The position numbers and the translations under genes are program-made. A DNA stretch of 47,922 nucleotides from Streptomyces sp. Ru71 (GTDB lineage Bacteria; Actinomycetota; Actinomycetes; Streptomycetales; Streptomycetaceae), in NCBI RefSeq assembly GCF_002920535.1, contig NZ_PQSS01000057.1:1-47922 (forward strand), read 5' to 3'. Of the stretch, positions 1 through 7,129 are shown in pieces (position 1 is the first letter of the stretch; each line of letters begins with the position of its first letter). Under the pieces are notes generated by a model, which was given only the letters and a program-made list of their open reading frames with translations, had not been told where the DNA came from and did not search any database.

Positions 1-471
1 GGACCGGAGAAGTGCGCCCTGCTCACCGGTGAACTCGGCTTCGACGCGGCGATCGACTACCGCGCCGAGGACGTCAGGAAGGCGCTGCGGCAGCACGCTC
101 CCGACGGCATCGACGTCTACTTCGACAACGTGGGCGGCGACATCCTCGACGCCGCCCTGACCCGGCTGGCGATGCACGCGCGCGTCGTGGTCTGCGGCGC
201 GATCAGCCAGTACAACAACGCCACCCCGGTCAAGGGCCCCTCCAACTACCTCTCGCTGCTGGTGCGCCGCGCCCGCATGGAGGGCTTCGTCGTCTTCGAC
301 TACGCCAAGCGCTACGCCGAGGCCGCACAGGAGATCTCCGGCTGGATCGGTGCCGGCCGCATCAAGGTGAAGGAGCATGTGGTGCGGGGCACCGTGGACG
401 ACTTCCCCGAGACGCTGCAGATGCTCTTCCGCGGCGAGAACGTCGGCAAGCTCGTCCTGGAGCTGTCATGA
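1..471 (+). CDS. NADP-dependent oxidoreductase, zinc-independent MDR family (C-terminal part)
   Basis: The frame is open from the first base, so only the C-terminal 156 residues are present. The visible part has the late nucleotide-binding region of medium-chain reductases of the leukotriene B4 dehydrogenase/curcumin reductase type: a helix followed by GFDAAIDYR, then IDVYFDNVGGDILD, and then VVVCGAISQYNN. These segments are typical of NADPH-dependent 2-alkenal/enone reductases. No zinc-ligand pattern is visible in this part. The stop overlaps the start of the next SDR gene by 4 bases (ATGA), so the two are probably co-translated in one operon. The substrate cannot be inferred from the fragment. 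Confidence 0.85.
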   Translation, partial: GPEKCALLTGELGFDAAIDYRAEDVRKALRQHAPDGIDVYFDNVGGDILDAALTRLAMHARVVVCGAISQYNNATPVKGPSNYLSLLVRRARMEGFVVFDYAKRYAEAAQEISGWIGAGRIKVKEHVVRGTVDDFPETLQMLFRGENVGKLVLELS

Positions 472-1241
472 CGGCCGCCGACAGCACAGGCGGACTCCGG
501 GACAAGGTGGCGATCGTCACCGGCGGCGCCAGCGGACTGGGCCGGGCCACGGCGCTGGCGCTGGCGAAGGCGGGGGCGCGCGTGGTGGTCGCGGACCTCG
601 ACGCGCAGGGCGGCCGCGAGGTGGCCGAGATGATCGACGGCCACTTCCGGGCCTGCGACGTCTCCGACCTGGACGCAAACCGTGCGCTGGTGGACTTCGC
701 CCAGGAGCAGTACGGCGGTGTCGACATCGCGTTCCTCAACGCCGGCGTGGCGACCGGATGCGGCGTCGGCGACGACTTCGACCTGGCGCGCTACCGGCGG
801 GCGATGGGCGCCAACCTGGACGGCGTGGTCTTCGGCACCCACGCGGTGCTGCCCGCGCTGCGGGCGCGCGGCGGAGGCTCGATCGTGGCGACCGCGTCCC
901 TGGCGGGCCTGGCGGCGGTGCCGCTCGATCCGCTGTACGCGGCCAACAAGCACGCGGTCGTGGGCCTAGCCCGCTCCCTCGGCCCGGCCCTCGCGCCGGA
1001 CAACGTGCGCTTCAACGCGGTCTGCCCGGGGTTCGCCGAGTCGCGCATCATCGACCACCTGCGCGGCATGCTCTCCGCGCAGGGGCTGCCGGTCATCCCG
1101 GCCGAGCTGGTGGCGGAGACGGTGCTGCGGATCGTCACCGGGAACGGCACGGGGGAGTGCTGGTTCATCCAGCCCGGCCGCGACCCGGAGCCCTTCCGTT
1201 TCCGTAACGTGCCCGGCCCGGGCAAGCCCGCCCTCGTCTGA
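468..1241 (+). CDS. SDR family oxidoreductase
   Basis: A 257-residue classical short-chain dehydrogenase/reductase. The cofactor motif TGGASGLG is at residues 18-25, an acidic residue after the second strand (VVVADLD) suggests NAD(H) preference, NAG occurs at 91-93, and the catalytic Ser144, Tyr157 and Lys161 (YAANK) are all present. Length is normal for a classical SDR. It starts inside the stop of the upstream MDR reductase (ATGA overlap), so the pair probably acts in one reduction or oxidation pathway on a lipid- or xenobiotic-like carbonyl/alcohol. The substrate is unknown. A strong hairpin follows and ends the operon. Confidence 0.9.
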   Translation: MTAADSTGGLRDKVAIVTGGASGLGRATALALAKAGARVVVADLDAQGGREVAEMIDGHFRACDVSDLDANRALVDFAQEQYGGVDIAFLNAGVATGCGVGDDFDLARYRRAMGANLDGVVFGTHAVLPALRARGGGSIVATASLAGLAAVPLDPLYAANKHAVVGLARSLGPALAPDNVRFNAVCPGFAESRIIDHLRGMLSAQGLPVIPAELVAETVLRIVTGNGTGECWFIQPGRDPEPFRFRNVPGPGKPALV

Positions 1242-1274
1242 GCGCCGTACATCGAGAAAACCTGGCCATGACGT

Positions 1275-1310
1275 GCCGGGCGGCTCGCCCTCTTCGGTGA
1301 GCTGCCCGGC
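1275..1310. terminator. Hairpin between convergent genes
   Basis: Arms 1275-1286 (GCCGGGCGGCTC) and 1299-1310 (GAGCTGCCCGGC) pair over 12 bases with one G-T wobble around a 12-base loop. It lies between the SDR gene and the convergently transcribed MarR gene, so it can serve as a bidirectional terminator. There is no T-tract, as is common in Streptomyces. Confidence 0.6.
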
Positions 1311-1336
1311 CGCGGCCGTTTCCGGCGAGCCCCTGC

Positions 1337-1780
1337 TCAGGGGCGGGTGGCGATGGGCCGCGTCCCGAAGACGCGCTCCAGCAGGGCGCCCAGGGTGTGC
1401 CGCTCCTGTTCGTCCAGTCTGTCCAGACCCGCGAGCGTGTGGTGCATGTTGCCGCGGATCACGTCGATGACCCGCTCGCCCTCCGCCGTGAGGACGACGT
1501 TCTTGACGCGCCGATCGGAGGCGCTCGGTTCCCGGCGCACCAGGCCCCGCTTCTCCAGCCGGTCGACGATCCCGGTCATGTTGGAGGCGTCGCACGTCAG
1601 CGTGGTGGCCAGGGTGCTCATCGAGGCAGGCCCCCGGCGCAGCACATTGAGTGTCTTGCCCTGGCTGGCCGTGAGGTTCTCGCCGGCGGCGGCCGTCGTG
1701 AAGTCGCCGTAGTAGGCGGCCAGTGACGCCGAGAGCAGCTCCATGAGCCGGGCGGAGTCGACGCGGGGGAGTGCTGTCAT
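1337..1780 (-). CDS. MarR family transcriptional regulator
   Basis: A 147-residue winged-helix regulator. Recognisable MarR features are the helix SMSTLATTLTCDASNMTGIVDRL, the wing following RGLVRREPSASDRRVK, and the terminal dimerisation helices. The ATG at 1780 is preferred to the in-frame GTG at 1789 because an AGGG sequence sits 8 bases upstream of the ATG but abuts the GTG. It is transcribed divergently from the MFS exporter, with repeated sequence in the gap. This is the usual arrangement of a MarR repressor controlling an efflux gene and itself; the ligand is unknown. A single Cys in the recognition-helix area (TCDAS) could be redox-active, but that is speculative. Confidence 0.9.
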   Translation of the reverse strand: MTALPRVDSARLMELLSASLAAYYGDFTTAAAGENLTASQGKTLNVLRRGPASMSTLATTLTCDASNMTGIVDRLEKRGLVRREPSASDRRVKNVVLTAEGERVIDVIRGNMHHTLAGLDRLDEQERHTLGALLERVFGTRPIATRP

Positions 1781-1804
1781 GCGCGTCACCCTACGCCGGA
1801 AAAC

Positions 1805-1834
1805 TTGACGATCTCAAATATTGCTGGCTACGGT
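1805..1834 (+). promoter_or_regulatory. Candidate promoter of the MFS gene
   Basis: TTGACG at 1805-1810 and TACGGT at 1829-1834 are separated by 18 bases. They resemble -35 and -10 elements of a housekeeping sigma promoter facing the MFS gene. The predicted transcript start falls just before the repeats at 1855-1883. Confidence 0.4.
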
Positions 1835-1854
1835 CTCGCCAATTGCTTGAAGTT

Positions 1855-1883
1855 CTCAAGCTTCGAGTTCCTCAAGCTTCGAG
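1855..1883. promoter_or_regulatory. Tandem repeats, candidate MarR operator
   Basis: The 13-mer CTCAAGCTTCGAG occurs twice, at 1855-1867 and 1871-1883, with a 16-base period. A related inverted element CTTGA-N5-TCAAG immediately precedes the first copy, and a weaker GTTCTGAAG follows the second. The block lies between the divergent MarR and MFS genes, downstream of the candidate promoter, where repressor binding would block transcription. Confidence 0.45.
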
Positions 1884-1917
1884 GTTCTGAAGTTTCACTC
1901 ACCAAGGAAGAGAAGTC

Positions 1918-3414
1918 GTGTCACAAGCACTGCGCACGGCGGGCCGGAGGCGCGCACCGGACAGCGTGCTGGTCCTCACCCTGGGGCTCGCCGCGATGGT
2001 CGTCTCGATGATGCAGACGCTGGTCGTGCCGATCCTGGGCATCATCCAGAACGATCTGCGGGCCACCACGGCGAACGTCAGCTGGGTGACCACCGCGACG
2101 CTTCTGTCGGCCGCCGTCTTCACCCCGCTGCTCGGCCGCTTCGGCGACCAGCACGGCAAGAAGGGCACCCTGGTCGGCGTTCTGCTCGTGATGGTCGCCG
2201 GCTCGGTGCTCGCCGCCACGACCACCTCGCTGACCTGGCTGATCGTCGGCCGGGTGATGCAGGGAGCGGCGACCGCGATCTTTCCGCTCGCCCTCTCCGT
2301 CCTGCGCGAGGAGATCCAGCCGGCGAAGCTGCCCGGTGCCATGGCCCTGGTCAGTGGCACCCTCGCGTTCGGCAGCGGGCTCGCGCTGGTCGGCGCGGGG
2401 CTCCTGACCCGGGGCGCCGACCCCGACTACCACCGGGTCTTCTGGCTCGCGGTGGCGCTCGCGGTGGTGGCGCTGGTGGGCGTGTGGTTCGCGGTGCCCG
2501 CTTCCCGTGAGGCCACGGGAGGGCGGACGGACTGGCTGGGCGCGCTCACCCTGGGAGCGCTGCTGGTGCTGCTGCTCCTGCCCGTCTCGCAGGGGCACGA
2601 GTGGGGATGGACGTCCGGCCGCACCCTCGGCTCCTTCGCCGGGGCGGTCGTCATGGCAGCGGTGTGGGTCATGACCGAGAGCCGGGTCGAGGAACCCATG
2701 GTGGACATGAAGATGTTCACCCACCGGCCCGTCCTGTTCACCAACCTGGCCGGGCTGTTGCTGGGCTTCGCGATGTTCGCCCAGTTCATCGGCGTCTCCT
2801 ACCTCGTCCAGATGCCCGAGGACATCGCCGGCTACGGCTTCGGCGCCTCCGTGCTCGGAGCGTCCGTCGTGTATCTGCTTCCGACCACCCTCGTCTCGCT
2901 GGTCGGCTCGCAGTTCGGCGGTGTGCTGGTGCGCCGGCTCGGCGCGCGCGTCACCCTCGCCGCCGGGGCCTGCTTCGGCGTGGTCGGCTTCACCTGGCTG
3001 ACGGTGGCCCACGACACGTCCGCCTCCGTGATCGGCGCGGGCATGGTCATCGGTCTCGCGATCAGCTTCGGTTACGCCGCCATGCCCGCCCTCATCGTGG
3101 CGAGCGTTCCCGCCCACCAGTCCGGCATCGCCAACGGCATCAACTCCATCTCCCGCTCGGTCGGCAGCGCCGTCGCCAGCGCGGTGATCACCACGCTGCT
3201 GGCGTCGAAGACCATCCCGCTGCCGGACGGCATGCCCGCACTGCCCCAGGAGAGCCAGTTCACGCTCGGCTTCGCGCTCGCCGGCGTGGCCTTCGGCCTG
3301 GTGGTCGCCGTCTCGCTCGTCGGCATCAAGCGGGCGCACGCGCCTCGTACGCCGGTCCTGCGGAAGGCCGCCGAAGGCCGTTCCCGGGCCGTTCTCGACC
3401 AGCCGTCCCGCTGA
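1918..3414 (+). CDS. MFS transporter, DHA2-like drug exporter
   Basis: A 498-residue polytopic membrane protein with a GTG start and the AAGGAAGAGA purine-rich ribosome site upstream. The loop motif GRFGDQHGKKG between helices 2 and 3 is the MFS motif A. The number of hydrophobic stretches fits the 14-helix DHA2 group (QacA/EmrB-like proton-driven exporters), and the length matches. It is divergent from a MarR regulator and followed 29 bases later by a mycothiol-dependent-type enzyme gene, which suggests an inducible detoxification and export unit. The substrate cannot be deduced. Confidence 0.9.
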   Translation: MSQALRTAGRRRAPDSVLVLTLGLAAMVVSMMQTLVVPILGIIQNDLRATTANVSWVTTATLLSAAVFTPLLGRFGDQHGKKGTLVGVLLVMVAGSVLAATTTSLTWLIVGRVMQGAATAIFPLALSVLREEIQPAKLPGAMALVSGTLAFGSGLALVGAGLLTRGADPDYHRVFWLAVALAVVALVGVWFAVPASREATGGRTDWLGALTLGALLVLLLLPVSQGHEWGWTSGRTLGSFAGAVVMAAVWVMTESRVEEPMVDMKMFTHRPVLFTNLAGLLLGFAMFAQFIGVSYLVQMPEDIAGYGFGASVLGASVVYLLPTTLVSLVGSQFGGVLVRRLGARVTLAAGACFGVVGFTWLTVAHDTSASVIGAGMVIGLAISFGYAAMPALIVASVPAHQSGIANGINSISRSVGSAVASAVITTLLASKTIPLPDGMPALPQESQFTLGFALAGVAFGLVVAVSLVGIKRAHAPRTPVLRKAAEGRSRAVLDQPSR

Positions 3415-3443
3415 CCCCGCACCGATCCGGAAAGGCAGCTCAC

Positions 3444-4241
3444 ATGAACACGTCCGACCCCACCCACCAGGCTTCCGCCGTCCCGCAGGTCGATCACCGC
3501 GCGGCGGTCGCGGCGGAGACCGCACGGTTCGTCGCCACCATCAGCGACGCCGACCTGACCACCGCGGTGCCCAGCTGCCCCGGCTGGACACTGGCCGACC
3601 TGGTCAGGCACACCGGCAGCGTCCAGCGCTGGTTCTCGGTCCTGCTGCGGTCGCGGATCCAGGAGCCCCCGCGCACGCGCGAGGTGGACCTGCGGCTGCC
3701 GGAGCGGGAGGACGGATACCCCGACTGGCTCGCCGAGAGCGCGACCGTGGCCGCGGAGGCCTTCGCGGCCACCGACCCGGACCTGCCGATGTGGGCGTGG
3801 GGCGTCGACCAGCACGCCCGCTTCTGGGCCCGTCGCATGCTCTTCGAGACGCTGCTGCACCGGGCCGACGCCGAGCTCGCCCTCGGCCTGCGGCCCGCGA
3901 TCGACCGTTCCCTCGCCGTCGACGGGATCGACGAGTTCCTCGTCAACCTGCCCTTCGCCACCCCCTTCGCCCCCAAGGTGGCCGAGCTGCGCGGCCCCGA
4001 CAGGACCATCCGCTTCCGCACGACCGACGGCGACGACGCCTGGCTCGTTCGCCTGCGGCCCGACGGCTTCGGCCTGGACGCGGCCGGCGCGGCCGAGGAC
4101 ACCGCCGACGCGACCGTCCGCGGAACCGCGGCCGACCTGCTCCTGCTCGTCTACGGCCGCCTGCCCTACCGGGCGCAGGCCCTCGCTCACGAGGGGGACG
4201 AGGACCTGCTGACCCACTGGTTCGCCCACTCCGCCTTCTGA
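3444..4241 (+). CDS. Maleylpyruvate isomerase/mycothiol-dependent family protein
   Basis: A 265-residue protein of the actinobacterial MDMPI/DinB-like family. The N-terminal four-helix region begins with the typical ETARFVATI and has CPGWTLADLVRHTGSVQRW around residue 50, including a conserved His. A second His/Glu-bearing helix (FWARRMLFETLLHRADAE) is a metal-site signature, and a C-terminal SCP2-like domain follows. Family members use mycothiol as cofactor in isomerisation or conjugation, which also supports an actinobacterial host. It is the second gene of the MFS operon, so a role in modifying or trapping the exported toxicant is an inference. ATG at 3444 is preceded by GGAAAGG. Confidence 0.85.
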   Translation: MNTSDPTHQASAVPQVDHRAAVAAETARFVATISDADLTTAVPSCPGWTLADLVRHTGSVQRWFSVLLRSRIQEPPRTREVDLRLPEREDGYPDWLAESATVAAEAFAATDPDLPMWAWGVDQHARFWARRMLFETLLHRADAELALGLRPAIDRSLAVDGIDEFLVNLPFATPFAPKVAELRGPDRTIRFRTTDGDDAWLVRLRPDGFGLDAAGAAEDTADATVRGTAADLLLLVYGRLPYRAQALAHEGDEDLLTHWFAHSAF

Positions 4242-4278
4242 ACGGCTGGCGCGCGGACCGTCGGTGCCGGGCGGACCG

Positions 4279-5787
4279 TCAGTGCTCGCAGAGGGAGAAC
4301 TCCCGCTCGTAGAGCTGCTCGTTGTGTTCGTCGACGAAGAACTTGCGCTCCTGCATGAGCTCTTCGCGGTAGGCCCTGGCCTGTTCGAGCGTCATGGTCG
4401 AGGTGGCGGACCACGGCTGCTGGGGCGGCACGTCGGATGTCGAGACTATCTGTTCCGACGGGTCGACCAGGAAGAACGCGAGGATCTTGCGATGGCCCGG
4501 ACGGGTGGGGTCCTTGAGGCGGAACGATCCGACGCGGTGTTGCAGGATGTTGGGGAACGCCAGGCAGCGGCCCGCCGGGGTCGACGCCGAGCCCAGCACC
4601 TGGTTCAGCGCGTCCTCGTTCTCCAGGCCGTAGACCTCACGCACACCGTTGTCGTCGTTCTGTTCGTAGTCCGGGTCGTCGAGTGCCGCTCGGAAACTCA
4701 GCCGGCTCTCGGTGATGTTCTCACTGTCCCAGTAGTAGATGCCGGTCGAGACGATCCGCTCGTTCAGCATCCCCTCGACATGCCAGGAACCGCCGGGGTA
4801 CTCGGGCTTGTCCGGGGTGAGATGAATGGTGGCGAGCTTGACGATGACCTGGAGACGGCGGCCGCGCAGGTCGACTCGGGCGGTTTCGTCGGGCACCTCG
4901 GGCGGGGTGAAGACGGGGGCGTCCGGGACGACCGGCCGGCGGTTCTCCCACCACTCGTCCTGGGCCTCCTCCCATGCGCGGACGGCTTCCGCGTGGGCCT
5001 CGTCGTCGCTGTAGGAGGACTTGTCCGGATACTCCGGCTCCGAGTCGTACCAGCCGTAAGGGTCGGCCTCGATCCGCAGGGGCCGCGGATGGCGCAGATC
5101 GGTGAGCACGTTCTCCCACAGGGGGAGGAAGCGCGCGAACAAGTCCGGCAGCACGCGGGCCAGTTCGTGATGAGTCTCGGGGTGGACGTTGTTGACGTAC
5201 GAACGGAAGGTCACTTCGCCCTCGTCACTGACGTCCACATCCGTGGGCAGCCACTGGAACTTCTCCGAGAACTCGTACTTCGAGTAGCGGTCCGTCGGGT
5301 TCCGCCAGGCCCGCTCGGGTGCGCCGCTCACGTCTCTCACCAGGCAGAACAGTGAGGGATGAACCAGGTCCAGTACCTGGCCGTGGGATCCGGGATGCCA
5401 GTCCTTCTCCGTGTCGGGGACCTGTTCCAGAACCCGGACCGCCTCGCGCAGCCGGGATCTGAGCTTGTCGTCGACCAGCGTGTCCGACTGCCACACCCCG
5501 TCGACGGCGGACACCTCGATGCCGGTTCGCCCGTCCCGCAGCGCCGCGTAGTGCGCGAGTTCGGCAAGCACGTAGCCGACCTGCGCCGCGGTGAGGCCCT
5601 GGTCCATCGCTTCTTGCGTCCACCTGGCGACGATGCCGGCATCGTTCATCTTGTCGAACCACCCAGGCTTCGCCCGAAGGTGCGAGCTGCACTCCATCAT
5701 CTCCAGTTCCCGCAGCGTTCGGGGTTTCGCGAACGACGGGGAACGGGAGGCGTGAAAAGGCAGCGGGAAAGCAGACAGGCCGGTCAA
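4279..5787 (-). CDS. DUF4246 domain protein, putative Fe(II)/2-oxoglutarate-type oxygenase
   Basis: A 502-residue protein matching the DUF4246 family, best known in filamentous fungi. The family-typical segment WHVEGMLNERIVSTGIYYWD starts at about residue 335, and AFPNILQHRVGSF plus PGHRKILAFFLVDP lie at 410-443. His336, Glu338 and His417 could form a H-x-E...H iron site and Arg433 could bind a 2-oxoacid; this is an inference from spacing. The N-terminal half (residues 20-300) carries FAKPRTLRELEMMECS and DLVHPSLFCLV, also family-typical. It is a lone gene with no obvious partner. The close resemblance to a mainly fungal family suggests old inter-kingdom transfer. Function is unknown. Confidence 0.8.
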   Translation of the reverse strand: MTGLSAFPLPFHASRSPSFAKPRTLRELEMMECSSHLRAKPGWFDKMNDAGIVARWTQEAMDQGLTAAQVGYVLAELAHYAALRDGRTGIEVSAVDGVWQSDTLVDDKLRSRLREAVRVLEQVPDTEKDWHPGSHGQVLDLVHPSLFCLVRDVSGAPERAWRNPTDRYSKYEFSEKFQWLPTDVDVSDEGEVTFRSYVNNVHPETHHELARVLPDLFARFLPLWENVLTDLRHPRPLRIEADPYGWYDSEPEYPDKSSYSDDEAHAEAVRAWEEAQDEWWENRRPVVPDAPVFTPPEVPDETARVDLRGRRLQVIVKLATIHLTPDKPEYPGGSWHVEGMLNERIVSTGIYYWDSENITESRLSFRAALDDPDYEQNDDNGVREVYGLENEDALNQVLGSASTPAGRCLAFPNILQHRVGSFRLKDPTRPGHRKILAFFLVDPSEQIVSTSDVPPQQPWSATSTMTLEQARAYREELMQERKFFVDEHNEQLYEREFSLCEH

Positions 5788-5832
5788 CTCTTGTGTTCCT
5801 CCCAGTCGGTGTGCGGTGGCGGGAACGATACG

Positions 5833-6270
5833 TCAGCCCACTGACAACGCAGCCGTGGGCTCCGCCACCAGCTGCCGGAAGTGGGCGCACCGGGTGAGGT
5901 CGTCGTGGTCGCAGCCGAGGGCACACTCGATCAGTTCGAGAGAGGCCTGGGCTGCCGCGATGCGCGCACGCAGCGCGGCAGCCTCGGCCTTCAGGGTGTC
6001 GCGCCGTCTGCGTGCATCGGCTGTCGCAGCCAGATCACGGATGGTCGCCAGGGACAGGCCCGCTTCCTTGGCGCGCAGGATGACGGCAACGCGGGTGAAG
6101 TCCTCGGCGCTGTAGCGCCGCCGGCCGGCCGTGTCCCGCCGGGGGGTCAGCAGGCCCACCCCCTCCCAGTGACGCAGCACGTGGGTGGCCAGACCGAAGT
6201 ACTCCGCCAGAGCTCCGATGGTCGTCGTCTGTGCGCCGCTCGCAGCTGCGGCGCGCTCGCTTGACTTCAT
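5833..6270 (-). CDS. MerR family transcriptional regulator
   Basis: A 145-residue MerR protein. The HTH and wing are at residues 17-55 (TIGALAEYFGLATHVLRHWE, then LTPRRDTAGRRRYS), followed by a long dimerisation helix. The tail has Cys116, Cys120, Cys128 and His130, a cluster common in actinobacterial MerR regulators and possibly a metal or redox sensor. The ATG at 6270 was chosen because the HTH then begins about 17 residues in, as usual; an in-frame ATG at 6300 is possible but would overlap the divergent gene. The dyad at 6263-6284 overlaps its start region, which suggests autoregulation and control of the methyltransferase. Confidence 0.88.
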   Translation of the reverse strand: MKSSERAAAASGAQTTTIGALAEYFGLATHVLRHWEGVGLLTPRRDTAGRRRYSAEDFTRVAVILRAKEAGLSLATIRDLAATADARRRRDTLKAEAAALRARIAAAQASLELIECALGCDHDDLTRCAHFRQLVAEPTAALSVG

Positions 6271-6284
6271 GCCGACATTAAGTC
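6263..6284. promoter_or_regulatory. Dyad, candidate MerR operator
   Basis: GACTTCATGCCGACATTAAGTC is an imperfect 22-base palindrome (GACTT / AAGTC outer arms, ATG.CG-like inner match) located between the divergent MerR and methyltransferase genes. TTGACT at 6261-6266 could be a -35 element for the plus-strand gene. MerR operators of this size normally lie within the promoter spacer. Confidence 0.5.
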
Positions 6285-6298
6285 GCAGCCTGACGGTC

Positions 6299-7078
6299 AT
6301 GGCCAAGGAGACGGAGCGCAAAAGCGGCCCGACCGACCCGCTCATCACGCTGCTCGATGCCGCTGACCGGATGCCGGGTGCGAAGGAACTGCGGGTTCAC
6401 TCGTACGACTTGTTGCGGGTCGGGGCGGGAGACGCCGTGGTCGATGTCGGATGCGGGTCCGGGCGGGCGGTGGCGGAACTGGGCGGGCTCGGGGTGCACG
6501 CCATAGGGGTGGATCCCGACGAGGGGATGCTCGCGGTCGCCCGCGGCCGGTGGCCCGCAGCGGACTTCCGCAGGGCAGGGGCGTACCCCCTTCCGCTGGA
6601 GGACCGGGCGGTGGCCGGCTACCGGGCCGACAAGGTGTTCCATGAACTGGCCGAGCCGCAGCGCGCGTTGGCTGAGACACGCCGGGTCCTGGTGCCAGGC
6701 GGGCGGATCGTCCTGCTCGGTCAGGACTGGGACTCCTTCGTCATCGACTCCGACGACCCGGTACTGACCCGCGCCATCGTCCACGGACGGGCCGGTCTGA
6801 TCCCCGCCCCCCGTGCGGCCCGCCGCTACCGCAACCTCCTGCTCGACGGCGGCTTCCACGACGTGACCGTCGACGTGCGTACCGGCGTGTTCACGGGGGA
6901 ATCCGTGCTCCCCATGCTGCTGGGTCTGGCCGAGAAGGCGCGCTCCGCGGGAGCGGTCACACAGGAGCAGGCCGGCGACTGGGTGTCGGAGCAGCGGGCG
7001 CGGGCCAGGACCGACCGGCTCTTCCTGGCCCTGCCCTTCTTCATCGCGTCGGCGACCCTTCCGCGCAATCGCCAGTGA
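6299..7078 (+). CDS. Class I SAM-dependent methyltransferase
   Basis: A 259-residue methyltransferase with motif I VVDVGCGSGRAV, an acidic residue after the second strand (GVDPDEG), a motif II-like region, and the post-I segment RVLVPGGRIVLLGQDWD typical of ubiquinone/menaquinone-type methyltransferases. A long upstream in-frame extension to 6185 is rejected because it would run into the MerR gene and its operator; ATG 6299 starts just after the dyad. It is probably controlled by the divergent MerR. The methyl acceptor is a small molecule of unknown identity. Confidence 0.85.
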   Translation: MAKETERKSGPTDPLITLLDAADRMPGAKELRVHSYDLLRVGAGDAVVDVGCGSGRAVAELGGLGVHAIGVDPDEGMLAVARGRWPAADFRRAGAYPLPLEDRAVAGYRADKVFHELAEPQRALAETRRVLVPGGRIVLLGQDWDSFVIDSDDPVLTRAIVHGRAGLIPAPRAARRYRNLLLDGGFHDVTVDVRTGVFTGESVLPMLLGLAEKARSAGAVTQEQAGDWVSEQRARARTDRLFLALPFFIASATLPRNRQ

Positions 7079-7096
7079 TGCCTGTGTCGCGCCGGG

Positions 7097-7129
7097 CGGC
7101 CGGATGACCCGGGACCGGGTCACCGGCCG
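7097..7129. terminator. Strong bidirectional hairpin terminator
   Basis: Outer arms CGGCCGG (7097-7103) and CCGGCCG (7123-7129) enclose inner arms TGACCCG (7105-7111) and CGGGTCA (7116-7122) around a 4-base loop, giving 14 base pairs with one bulge. It lies between the convergent methyltransferase and GH15 genes and includes the stop codon of the latter. Confidence 0.65.
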
